NCBI GenBank assembly: GCA_964590645.1
Contig: CAZPYJ010000013.1
Span: 1 to 64,000 of the forward strand
Length of the DNA: 64,000 bases
Direction of reading: 5' to 3'
Origin: JAGNHN01 sp964590645
GTDB taxonomy: Bacteria > Bacteroidota > Bacteroidia > Bacteroidales > JAGNHN01
The notes beneath the pieces were generated by a model, which searched no databases, was not told where the DNA came from, and saw only the letters and a program-made list of their open reading frames with translations. The position numbers and the translations under genes are program-made. Positions 8,653 to 16,756 of this stretch are shown here, piece after piece (positions within the stretch are counted from its first letter, which is position 1; each line of letters begins with the position of its first letter).

Positions 8653-9264
8653 TTACTCCTTTGCCCCTTTTCTGCGGTTGATCTCATCCCGGATCTGAGA
8701 GGCTTTCTCAAAAGCTTCACTTTCCACTGCTGCTTTCAACATTTCTTCCAGTTCTTCCAAGGTGTGTCCTTCCAGCCCTTGTCCTCCGGTTTGAGCCGAT
8801 TCATCCTGATCCTGGCTTTCCAGGTCATCTTCACTCAGGATACTTTCACTTTCATCCTCCACCGAGATCGCTGCTGCCTCCATAATTTGTTCATAGGTGA
8901 AAACGGGGCAGTTAAACCGCAAGGAGAGCGCTACGGCATCTGAAGTACGGGCATCAATCTGGGATTCGATTCCCTGATGCTCACAAATCAGCAGCGCATA
9001 AAAAACGCCGTCTTGAAATTTATTGATGATGACTTCCTTGATCCGGATTTCAAAATGCTGCGCAAAATTCCGGAACAGGTCGTGGGTAAGCGGACGACTG
9101 GGCTTCATCTGCTCCAGTTCAATGGCAATAGCCTGGGCTTCAAACCCACCAATGATGATCGGTAGTCTGCGTTTTCCTTCCGCTTCTCCCAGAATCAGTG
9201 CGTAAGCGCCGCTTTGCGACTGACTGTAAGACATCCCAACAATATCCAGTCGAATCTTCTCCAT
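8653..9264 (-). CDS. Bifunctional nuclease family protein (DUF151) with UVR domain
   Basis: The product is 203 residues from the ATG at 9262-9264 (MEKIRLDIVGMSYSQ). Residues 1-135 form the DUF151/BFN domain (LPIIIGGFEAQAIAIELE, SDAVALSLRFNCPVFTYE). An acidic linker follows, and the C-terminus (LEELEEMLKAAVESEAFEKA) matches a UVR motif, the coiled-coil found in UvrB and UvrC. In plants the BFN domain has been linked to nuclease activity; in bacteria its function is uncertain. A longer frame from 9291 exists, but the TATCTTTG box at 9289-9296 overlaps it, so the internal ATG is preferred. First gene of the nucleotide operon. Confidence 0.92.
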   Translation of the reverse strand: MEKIRLDIVGMSYSQSQSGAYALILGEAEGKRRLPIIIGGFEAQAIAIELEQMKPSRPLTHDLFRNFAQHFEIRIKEVIINKFQDGVFYALLICEHQGIESQIDARTSDAVALSLRFNCPVFTYEQIMEAAAISVEDESESILSEDDLESQDQDESAQTGGQGLEGHTLEELEEMLKAAVESEAFEKASQIRDEINRRKGAKE

Positions 9265-9288
9265 AACAGTCCGGTTTCTCTTGCCGTC

Positions 9289-9296
9289 CAAAGATA
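9289..9296 (-). promoter_or_regulatory. -7 promoter box of the BFN-nupC-thyA-folA operon
   Basis: The minus strand reads TATCTTTG, an exact match to TAnnTTTG, ending 24 bases before the BFN start. No clear -33 TTTG was found. Confidence 0.7.
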
Positions 9297-9422
9297 GAAA
9301 AACCTAAATGAAACCGATGCCTGCGCTTAAATCCGCAGGCAACTGATCAATATCTTTCCCCTTATTGTTAAAAAAAACACAAATACTCGAATCTATATAT
9401 AAGCTGTGCTTGCATTATTGTT

Positions 9423-9430
9423 TAGTTTTG
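9423..9430 (+). promoter_or_regulatory. -7 promoter box of the first pyrophosphatase gene
   Basis: TAGTTTTG matches TAnnTTTG exactly and ends 29 bases before the ATG at 9460. The -33 element is not evident. Confidence 0.55.
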
Positions 9431-9459
9431 CCTTCATTTTCTGACCAAAGACGCAAGCG

Positions 9460-11796
9460 ATGGATTTTATCATTTATCTGATTCCGGTTTTGGGAGTAGC
9501 CGGGCTTCTTTTTACAATCTGGAAATCCGCCTGGGTGAAAAGGCAGGACGGCGGCAATGAAAAGATGCAGCGGATCTCCGATCACATCTACAACGGGGCG
9601 ATGGCTTTCCTGAAAGCAGAGTACCGCATTCTGGCCATTTTTGTGCTGGGGGTAGCTGTACTGCTCTTCTTTAAAGGTAGTGCAGAAGAAAACTCCAACG
9701 GCTATGTGGTGGTCAGCTTTGTCCTGGGCGCTTTTCTGTCGGGGCTGGCCGGATTCTTAGGGATGAATGTAGCCACCCGTGCGAATGTGCGCACCACACA
9801 AGCCGCCAGGACCTCTTTGAGCAAAGCCCTTGAAATCGCCTTTTCAGGTGGAGCCGTGATGGGATTGGGTGTGGTTGCTTTGGGAGTACTGGGACTGAGC
9901 CTGCTCTTCCTTTTCTTTAACTTTTTTGTGGGGGTAGATTGGGGCATTGAGACGGTGCTGAACGTTTTATCGGCATTTTCTCTCGGAGCCAGCTCCATTG
10001 CACTCTTTGCCCGCGTGGGTGGCGGAATCTATACCAAGGCTGCTGATGTGGGTGCAGACCTGGTTGGTAAGGTAGAGGCCGGCATACCGGAAGATCATCC
10101 TCTCAATCCTGCCGCTATTGCCGACAATGTTGGAGACAATGTGGGCGATGTAGCCGGGATGGGCGCAGACCTCTTTGAGTCTTTTGTCGGTTCCATCATC
10201 GCGGCAATGGTTTTGGGAGCCATATTTACCGAAATCCCTGAGGTAGCAACTCATTTTGCACTGGGGCCGGTAATCCTGCCAATGGCATTGGCCGGAGTGG
10301 GGATACTTACGAGTATCATCGGAACCTTCTTTGTGAAAACACGAGAAGGTGGAGATCCTCAGAAGGCCTTGAATTTCGGAGAGTTTATTTCCGGTATCCT
10401 GATGCTGGCAGGGTCGTTTCTGCTGATCCGCTTTCTGTTACCGGACAGCTGGACGGTGCAAATCCTTCCAGGGATTGAAAAGGAGATAACTTCAATGGAT
10501 GTGTTTTTCAGTACGATTGTGGGTTTGGCCATAGGTCTGGGTATTGGCAAGGTTACGGAATACTATACTGCCACAGGCCGCAGGCCGGTCAGAGGGATTG
10601 TGAGCCAGTCCAGAACGGGTGCAGCCACCAATATCATTGCAGGTCTTGAGCTCGGAATGAAGTCGACGGCCATACCGGTCTTCGGGCTGGCAGTGGCCAT
10701 TATCTTCAGCTATTCACTGGCAGGTCTTTATGGTATTGCCATCGCTGCTGTGGCAATGCTGGCCAATACAGGCATTCAACTCGCAGTAGATGCTTATGGA
10801 CCAATTGCAGATAATGCCGGTGGGATTGCAGAAATGGCTGAGCTTCCGCCGGAAGTGCGAAAGCGCACCGATAAGCTGGATGCCGTGGGAAATACGACTG
10901 CAGCCATTGGAAAAGGATTTGCGATAGCTTCAGCTACTTTGACCACCCTGGCCCTCTTTGCCGCCTTTATGCAGCAGGCCAATATTGCATCCATAGATAT
11001 TTCCAAGCCCCGGATTATGGCCGGAGTGCTGGTGGGAGGAATGCTCCCGTATCTCTTCTCAAGCCTGGCTATGGGGGCAGTAGGACGGGCTGCCCGGGCT
11101 ATGATAGAGGAAGTCAGACGGCAGTTTACCACCATCCCCGCACTCAGAGATGCCCTGGTTGTGATGAAGAAGTATGAGGGGGATGTAAGAAAAGCGACAG
11201 CGGAAGAGCGAAAAATCCTGGATGCTGCCGATGGTGCGGCTGAATATGAACACTGTGTTGAAATATCTACGGAAGCCTCTCTCCGGGAAATGGTCTTTCC
11301 AGGACTGCTTGCCATTTCAGCCCCGGCCCTGGTAGGTTTTCTGGGCGGAGCCGAAATGCTGGGTGGATTGCTGGCCGGAGTTACGGCTTCAGGCGTTTTG
11401 CTTGCCTTGTTTCAAAGCAATGCCGGCGGGGCCTGGGACAATGCCAAGAAAATGATTGAAGAAGGAGTGATGATGGATGGCGTAATGCACAGCAAAGGAG
11501 GCGAATCGCATAAAGCCACTGTGGTGGGTGATACTGTGGGAGACCCTTTTAAGGATACTTCCGGTCCTTCCCTCAACATCCTGCTGAAACTGATGGCAGT
11601 AGTCGCCCTGGTGATCGCCCCCACCATTGCCCTGGATAAAGAACCGCAAACGCAGCAGTTCATCCCTTCCGGTGGCGTGATCGAACGGAAAGTGGACGCT
11701 GTTGATCCGGCCAGGGGGATGAAACCGGCGGCATCTTTTTCCGAAAACGATACAACGAATGCTCCTGACCCTGACACAGAGGAAACCATAGATTAA
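9460..11796 (+). CDS. hppA: Membrane-bound ion-pumping pyrophosphatase, K+-dependent type
   Basis: Hydrolyses pyrophosphate and pumps H+ and/or Na+ across the inner membrane. The 778-residue protein carries the canonical motifs: TKAADVGADLVGKVEAGIPE, then ADNVGDNVGDVAGMGADLFE with its four aspartates, DAYGPIADNAGGIAEM, GNTTAA (residues 477-482) and GDTVGDPFKDTSGPSLN near the end. Alanine at 481 in GNTTA is the signature of K+-dependent enzymes, whereas K+-independent ones have lysine. Na+ versus H+ specificity cannot be fixed by eye. After the last membrane helix there is an unusual hydrophilic tail of about 50 residues ending PDTEETID, not typical of the family. A second, divergent pyrophosphatase follows 217 bases downstream with its own promoter box. 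Confidence 0.96.
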   Translation: MDFIIYLIPVLGVAGLLFTIWKSAWVKRQDGGNEKMQRISDHIYNGAMAFLKAEYRILAIFVLGVAVLLFFKGSAEENSNGYVVVSFVLGAFLSGLAGFLGMNVATRANVRTTQAARTSLSKALEIAFSGGAVMGLGVVALGVLGLSLLFLFFNFFVGVDWGIETVLNVLSAFSLGASSIALFARVGGGIYTKAADVGADLVGKVEAGIPEDHPLNPAAIADNVGDNVGDVAGMGADLFESFVGSIIAAMVLGAIFTEIPEVATHFALGPVILPMALAGVGILTSIIGTFFVKTREGGDPQKALNFGEFISGILMLAGSFLLIRFLLPDSWTVQILPGIEKEITSMDVFFSTIVGLAIGLGIGKVTEYYTATGRRPVRGIVSQSRTGAATNIIAGLELGMKSTAIPVFGLAVAIIFSYSLAGLYGIAIAAVAMLANTGIQLAVDAYGPIADNAGGIAEMAELPPEVRKRTDKLDAVGNTTAAIGKGFAIASATLTTLALFAAFMQQANIASIDISKPRIMAGVLVGGMLPYLFSSLAMGAVGRAARAMIEEVRRQFTTIPALRDALVVMKKYEGDVRKATAEERKILDAADGAAEYEHCVEISTEASLREMVFPGLLAISAPALVGFLGGAEMLGGLLAGVTASGVLLALFQSNAGGAWDNAKKMIEEGVMMDGVMHSKGGESHKATVVGDTVGDPFKDTSGPSLNILLKLMAVVALVIAPTIALDKEPQTQQFIPSGGVIERKVDAVDPARGMKPAASFSENDTTNAPDPDTEETID

Positions 11797-11974
11797 AACT
11801 ACGTTCAAGCCTTCTCTTATCCGGAATCATTATTTATTACATCGTCGATTTATACGATGCTGATTAGGTAAAGACTTGTCTCTTAATGATTTATTGTTTT
11901 GCCTTCTATCAGGCTGTTTGCCTAAGGATATTTGCTTGGATTGTTTGGGGCTATGCGGGTCGGAGCGATCTCCT

Positions 11975-11982
11975 TAACTTTG
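11975..11982 (+). promoter_or_regulatory. -7 promoter box of the second pyrophosphatase gene
   Basis: TAACTTTG is an exact match to TAnnTTTG, ending 31 bases before the ATG at 12014. A TTTG at 11944-11947 lies 27 bases upstream, somewhat too far for a standard -33 element. Confidence 0.55.
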
Positions 11983-12013
11983 CCCCCAGAAGACCATCCT
12001 AAACCAAGCTGAA

Positions 12014-14416
12014 ATGAAAAGACTCCTCTCCTTCACCGCGGCATTCTTGCTGCCGTGGTGGATGTTTGCCAGCGAAGCAGACCTTCCCATTCCAGATCTG
12101 AAAGAAAGCTTTTTCCCTGCTCTGGGTTTAGATGGCTGGACTTTACTGCTTTATGGAGGAGTGATCATTTTGGTTGGGATTCTCTTCGGAATTTGGCAAT
12201 ACATCATCATTCGCCGTATCGCTGTCCATAAATCAATGCTGGATGTTTCCCACATCATATACGAGACCTGCAAAACCTATATGCTTCAGCAGGGCCGCTT
12301 CCTGATTATCCTTTTTCTTATTGTTGGGGCTGCCATTGTGTATTATTTCCTGGGTCTGGTGGAAGGGATCAGCGTTCCCAAGGTATTGCTGATTCTGTTC
12401 TGGACTGTTATGGGTATTCTGGGATCGTATGGGGTTGCCTGGTTTGGCATCCGGATCAATACCCTGGCCAATAGCCGTACTTCCTTTGCTGCATTGCGCA
12501 GTAAAGCCTTTGATGTGATGGGAATCCCCTTGCAGTCGGGGATGAGTGTGGGCCTTTTGCTGGTTTGTGTGGAACTGATTATGATGCTGGTGATCTTGCT
12601 GTTTGTTCCCGGTGAAAGCGCGGGAGCCTGCCTGATTGGCTTTGCGATAGGCGAGTCGCTGGCCGCTTCAGCCCTGCGCATTGCAGGAGGTATATTCACA
12701 AAAATCGCAGACATCGGTGCCGACCTGATGAAGCTGGTCTTCAACCTTCCGGAAGATGACCCGCGCAACCCTGGCGTCATTGCCGATTGTACCGGTGATA
12801 ATGCCGGCGACAGCGTAGGCCCTACTGCGGACGGTTTCGAAACCTATGGGGTTACCGGTGTTGCCCTGATCGCCTTCATCGTGCTGGCTGTGGCGGATAT
12901 CCCTTTCCAGGCAACCCTCATCGCCTGGATCTTCATTATGCGCATCCTGATGATCGCCACTTCCCTTATTGCATATTATGTAAACAATGCGATTGCCAGG
13001 GCCAGATTCGGAAACGCAAAGATTTTTAACTTTGAGACCCCGCTGACAAACCTGGTGTGGATCACTTCCATCCTTTCCATTCTGGTCACATTCCTGGTCA
13101 GCTATGTGCTGATCGGGCAAATAAATATGCCGACAGGACAGGAAAGCAGTTTATGGTGGAAACTTGCCACCATCATCAGCTTTGGCACTCTGGCTGCTGC
13201 GGTTATTCCTGAACTGACCAAAGCCTTTACCAGCTCTCGGTCGAGGCACGTTAAAGAAATCGTGACCGCTTCTGAAGAAGGCGGGGCTTCCCTGACCATC
13301 CTGAGCGGAATGGTGGCGGGTAACTTCAGCGCCTTCTGGAAAGGGATGGTGATCGTAGCCCTGATGACCGGCGCTTTCTTTATCTCCACTCAGGGCCTGA
13401 TTGCCTATATGACTTACCCCTCCATTTTTGCCTTTGGCCTGGTTGCTTTTGGATTCCTGGGAATGGGCCCTGTGACCATTGCAGTGGATTCTTATGGTCC
13501 TGTCACTGACAATGCGCAATCTGTGTTTGAACTCTCCCGAATCGAACATCGCCCCGGGATCCGTGAGGAGATTCAGCAAGACTATGGATTTGATCCTGAT
13601 TTCGTTCACGGCAAACATCTGCTGGAAGCAAACGATTCGGCAGGGAATACCTTCAAAGCCACGGCCAAGCCGGTGCTCATTGGCACAGCGGTTATCGGAG
13701 CCACCACAATGATCTTTTCCATCATCCTGCTGCTCAATAAGGCCGGTCTCCTGCAACTTCAGTTGACTGATCCGCAGGTACTGCTTGGTTTCATCACAGG
13801 AGGTGCGGTAATATACTGGTTCTCCGGAGCCTCTATCCAGGCGGTGACCACCGGCGCATACAGAGCCGTGGAGTTCATCAAGAAAAACATTAACCTGAAA
13901 TCGGTAGAGGCAGATGTGGAGGCATCCAAAAGGGTAGTGCACATTTGCACCGTCTATGCCCAGAACGGGATGTGGAACATCTTCGGAGTGATTTTCTCCC
14001 TGACCCTGGCCTTTGCCTTCTTCGACCCAAACTTCTTCGTCAGCTATCTGATATCCATTGCCGTATTCGGCCTCTTCCAGGCGATGTATATGGCCAATGC
14101 CGGCGGAGCCTGGGACAATGCCAAAAAAGTGGTGGAGGTGGATTTGAAGCAGAAAAACACTCCCCTGCACGAAGCTACCGTAGTTGGGGATACCGTAGGT
14201 GATCCCTACAAGGATACCTCCTCTGTCGCACTCAATCCCATCATCAAGTTCTCCACACTCTTTGGTCTGCTGGCTGCCGAAATAGCCATCCATATAATTA
14301 TCGAAGCAAGGGATAATGGCACCACCAATTATGCCCCATATATCGGACTGGCCTTTCTGGCCGCAGGCCTGTTCTTTGCCTATCGTTCCTTCTACGGGAT
14401 GCGCATCCGCCGCTAA
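12014..14416 (+). CDS. Divergent membrane pyrophosphatase, K+-independent type
   Basis: An 800-residue homologue of the ion-pumping pyrophosphatases, with a probable signal sequence or extra helix at the start. The substrate-site aspartates are kept: TKIADIGADL, then ADCTGDNAGDSVGPTAD, DSYGPVTDNAQ, and near the end GDTVGDPYKDTSS with GGAWDNAKK. However, the DLVGKVE segment of normal enzymes is replaced by DLMKLVFNL, and AGGIAEM by AQSVFEL. The GNTFKA motif has lysine at K548, the K+-independent signature. Evolutionarily divergent, Na+-regulated H+-pumping pyrophosphatases have been described as a separate clade; this protein may belong there, but a tree is needed. It probably hydrolyses pyrophosphate; ion specificity is unknown. 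Confidence 0.9.
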   Translation: MKRLLSFTAAFLLPWWMFASEADLPIPDLKESFFPALGLDGWTLLLYGGVIILVGILFGIWQYIIIRRIAVHKSMLDVSHIIYETCKTYMLQQGRFLIILFLIVGAAIVYYFLGLVEGISVPKVLLILFWTVMGILGSYGVAWFGIRINTLANSRTSFAALRSKAFDVMGIPLQSGMSVGLLLVCVELIMMLVILLFVPGESAGACLIGFAIGESLAASALRIAGGIFTKIADIGADLMKLVFNLPEDDPRNPGVIADCTGDNAGDSVGPTADGFETYGVTGVALIAFIVLAVADIPFQATLIAWIFIMRILMIATSLIAYYVNNAIARARFGNAKIFNFETPLTNLVWITSILSILVTFLVSYVLIGQINMPTGQESSLWWKLATIISFGTLAAAVIPELTKAFTSSRSRHVKEIVTASEEGGASLTILSGMVAGNFSAFWKGMVIVALMTGAFFISTQGLIAYMTYPSIFAFGLVAFGFLGMGPVTIAVDSYGPVTDNAQSVFELSRIEHRPGIREEIQQDYGFDPDFVHGKHLLEANDSAGNTFKATAKPVLIGTAVIGATTMIFSIILLLNKAGLLQLQLTDPQVLLGFITGGAVIYWFSGASIQAVTTGAYRAVEFIKKNINLKSVEADVEASKRVVHICTVYAQNGMWNIFGVIFSLTLAFAFFDPNFFVSYLISIAVFGLFQAMYMANAGGAWDNAKKVVEVDLKQKNTPLHEATVVGDTVGDPYKDTSSVALNPIIKFSTLFGLLAAEIAIHIIIEARDNGTTNYAPYIGLAFLAAGLFFAYRSFYGMRIRR

Positions 14417-14471
14417 ATGGAAGCCATCGGCAGCACTTGATCGCAAAACCGCTTATTAGCAATATCATTTG

Positions 14472-14479
14472 TACTTTTG
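14472..14479 (+). promoter_or_regulatory. -7 promoter box of surE
   Basis: TACTTTTG matches TAnnTTTG exactly and ends 26 bases before the surE ATG. No -33 element is obvious. Confidence 0.55.
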
Positions 14480-14505
14480 TTTGCTGAGAAAACAGATGAT
14501 GTATT

Positions 14506-15306
14506 ATGCCCGAATCCCGTCCCCTTATCCTGATTACCAATGATGATGGCATCGATGCCCCTGGTCTTAGAAACCTGATCGCATTCGTGCGGGATATCGG
14601 AGACCTGGTAGTGGTCGCCCCTGAGAAAGGAATGTCGGGAATGTCGCACGCCATTACAGTGCGCGAACCCTTGCGTTTACGCAAACTGCGTGAAGAAAAG
14701 GGTTTAATAGAATACAGCTGTAACGGGACACCGGTAGATGCCGTGAAACTGGGTGAAAAACTGGTGCTGAAGAAGAACCCTAACCTCTTGTTATCCGGGA
14801 TTAACCACGGTTCCAATGCTTCCGTCAATATTCTGTATTCCGGAACAATGGGAGCAGTTTTGGAAGGATGTATGATTGGCTTGCCCTCCATCGGTTTTTC
14901 CCTGCTGGATTATGCCTATGATGCTGATTTCGCCCCATCTGAAACCTGGGTGAGACGCATCGTCAGAATGGTGCTCGAGAAAGGCCTGCCCCAGGGGGTA
15001 TGTCTCAATGTGAATATTCCGGCCGTGCCCCTGGAGGAAATCAAAGGGATGAAAGTTGTCCGGCAGGCCGATGGTGCCTGGGAGGAAACCTTCGAAGCCC
15101 GGCAGGATCCTTATCACCAGGACTACTTCTGGCTCTCCGGAAAGTTTAATGAGAGAAAGAACGGAAGCGATACCGACCTGGTCGTGCTGAGAGAGAAATT
15201 CATTTCCATCGTCCCGGTGCAGTACGACCTCACCGCTCACGCAGCCCTTCCAAAGTTGAAGGAGTTTAATCTTTTACTGACCAAAAAGGCAGATCAGAAC
15301 TGCTGA
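14506..15306 (+). CDS. surE: 5'/3'-nucleotidase SurE
   Basis: A 266-residue metal-dependent phosphatase acting on nucleoside monophosphates in the cytoplasm. It begins with the SurE signature LILITNDDGIDAPGL (metal ligands D13 and D14), followed by APEKGMSGMSHAIT, NGTPVDAVKLG and SGINHGSNASVNILYSGTMGAVLEG, which holds the conserved asparagine and active-site loop. It heads a plus-strand series surE - small membrane protein - lpxB - SpoIID-like. The SurE-LpxB pairing occurs in other Bacteroidota. Confidence 0.96.
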   Translation: MPESRPLILITNDDGIDAPGLRNLIAFVRDIGDLVVVAPEKGMSGMSHAITVREPLRLRKLREEKGLIEYSCNGTPVDAVKLGEKLVLKKNPNLLLSGINHGSNASVNILYSGTMGAVLEGCMIGLPSIGFSLLDYAYDADFAPSETWVRRIVRMVLEKGLPQGVCLNVNIPAVPLEEIKGMKVVRQADGAWEETFEARQDPYHQDYFWLSGKFNERKNGSDTDLVVLREKFISIVPVQYDLTAHAALPKLKEFNLLLTKKADQNC

Positions 15307-15323
15307 AACAGAGCCTTATCAGA

Positions 15324-15614
15324 ATGAAAATCAATTGGAAGAAAGATCACTTTTTTTTCGGGCTCCTACTGGGCAGCCTGGTGCCTGCCTTCACTTTCCT
15401 GTTGGTGAGCATTGGCAGCTATGCCTGGCAGCACCTCAGTGGGGGAGGAAAGGGTCTTGCTTTTGAGGTCTCCCTGCTGCTCTCTCTTCTCCCCAACCTC
15501 CTCTTGTTGCGGTATTATCTGGTAAGCCTTCGCCTGGATCAAACCGGTCGGGGGATACTGTTGCCGACTTTCCTGATCGGAATGGCCTTTTTTTATTTTC
15601 ACTTCCAATCCTGA
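15324..15614 (+). CDS. Small membrane protein between surE and lpxB
   Basis: 96 residues with three likely membrane helices (about 10-32, 45-65 and 76-94) joined by short loops. The start MKINWKKDHFFFG has a positive N-terminus. The gene lies 17 bases after surE and 8 bases before lpxB, so it is probably translated from the same transcript. No family is recognised; its location suggests a link to the envelope, but that is inference. Confidence 0.75.
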   Translation: MKINWKKDHFFFGLLLGSLVPAFTFLLVSIGSYAWQHLSGGGKGLAFEVSLLLSLLPNLLLLRYYLVSLRLDQTGRGILLPTFLIGMAFFYFHFQS

Positions 15615-15622
15615 CCACCCCA

Positions 15623-16756
15623 GTGAAGTACTTTATCATTGCCGGAGAAGCATCAGGTGACCTGCACGCAGCCAATTTAATTGCAGCCCTGGAACAATTT
15701 GACCCTGAAGGATACTATGCCGGTTGGGGTGGCGACAGGATGCAAAACAAAGGCCTGCAACTGCTGAAGCATTATCGCGAACTGGATTATATGGGCTTTG
15801 CAGAGGTGATCAAAAACCTTCCCGCCATCTATCGCAATTTCAAGAACTGCAAACAGCAAATTCTTGCACTCCGGCCTGATGCAGTCATCCTGGTGGATTA
15901 TCCCGGATTCAACCTCCGGATCGCCGCCTGGCTTCATAAACACAAAATCCCCGTCTTTTACTATATCTCTCCGCAGGTCTGGGCCTGGAAATCATCCAGG
16001 GTAAAGAAAATCAAAAAGTATGTGGACAGGATGTTCTCCATCCTCCCCTTTGAACAGGATTTCTATTCACAATATCGTTATAAGGTCGATTTTGTAGGAC
16101 ATCCCCTGCTGGATGCCATTGAAGACTTTAAAAGGAACAACAAGGACAAGACAGATGCTATGCCCTGCTTGTCAAACGACAAAAGGCCTGTAGTGGCCCT
16201 TTTGCCCGGTAGCAGGAAGCAGGAGGTGGACCGGATGCTGCCTGTTATGTTGGAGCTGGTGGCACGCTTTCCCGGTTTCCAGTTTGTCGTGGCTGAAGTA
16301 GGATCACTCTCTCCTTCCTATTATCAAAAATTTTACAAAGACATTCCGGTGAGATCATTAAGGGGAGATACCTACAAACTGCTCTCGCTGGCCCAGGCTG
16401 CTGCAGTTACTTCCGGGACCGCTTCCCTCGAAACGGCACTCTTCGGTTTGCCCTCGGTGATCTGTTACAAGGCCGGATGGCTCTCTTACCAAATCGCAAA
16501 GCGACTGATTAAAATCCGCTTCATTGGCCTGGCTAATCTGATTATGGACCGGATGATTATCCCGGAACTGATTCAGAAAGAGATGAATATTCTGAGCTTA
16601 GAACGGGAGCTGGAGCCCTTGCTTGCGGACACTCCTGCACGCAGGCAGATGAAACTGGATCTGGCGGCTTTGCAGGATTTGCTGGGAGGACCTGGTGCCT
16701 CCACACGCACTGCCAGGCTTATCTTTGCACATCTGACAAAAACTCCGGTAGAATGA
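15623..16756 (+). CDS. lpxB: Lipid-A-disaccharide synthase
   Basis: A 377-residue GT19 glycosyltransferase that joins UDP-diacylglucosamine and lipid X in lipid A synthesis at the inner membrane. Motifs: YFIIAGEASGDLHAANLI at the start, YAGWGGDRMQ, VDYPGFNLRIA, YYISPQVWAWK, VGHPLLD, LLPGSRKQEVDRMLPVM and TSGTASLETALFGLPSVICYK. The start is a GTG at 15623, chosen because it places the conserved glycine motif at the usual distance. Its last four bases overlap the start of the next gene (ATGA), indicating translational coupling. Confidence 0.96.
   Translation: MKYFIIAGEASGDLHAANLIAALEQFDPEGYYAGWGGDRMQNKGLQLLKHYRELDYMGFAEVIKNLPAIYRNFKNCKQQILALRPDAVILVDYPGFNLRIAAWLHKHKIPVFYYISPQVWAWKSSRVKKIKKYVDRMFSILPFEQDFYSQYRYKVDFVGHPLLDAIEDFKRNNKDKTDAMPCLSNDKRPVVALLPGSRKQEVDRMLPVMLELVARFPGFQFVVAEVGSLSPSYYQKFYKDIPVRSLRGDTYKLLSLAQAAAVTSGTASLETALFGLPSVICYKAGWLSYQIAKRLIKIRFIGLANLIMDRMIIPELIQKEMNILSLERELEPLLADTPARRQMKLDLAALQDLLGGPGASTRTARLIFAHLTKTPVE

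Noticed and set aside
11820..11870. Hairpin CATCGTCGATTTATACGATG as terminator of the first pyrophosphatase gene
   Set aside because: Six-pair stem without a T run; too weak to call.
13151..14446. Long minus-strand open frame of 431 codons
   Set aside because: It runs opposite the divergent pyrophosphatase gene, is rich in His/Gly/Cys and has no hydrophobic core or family motif; a shadow of the plus-strand codon usage.
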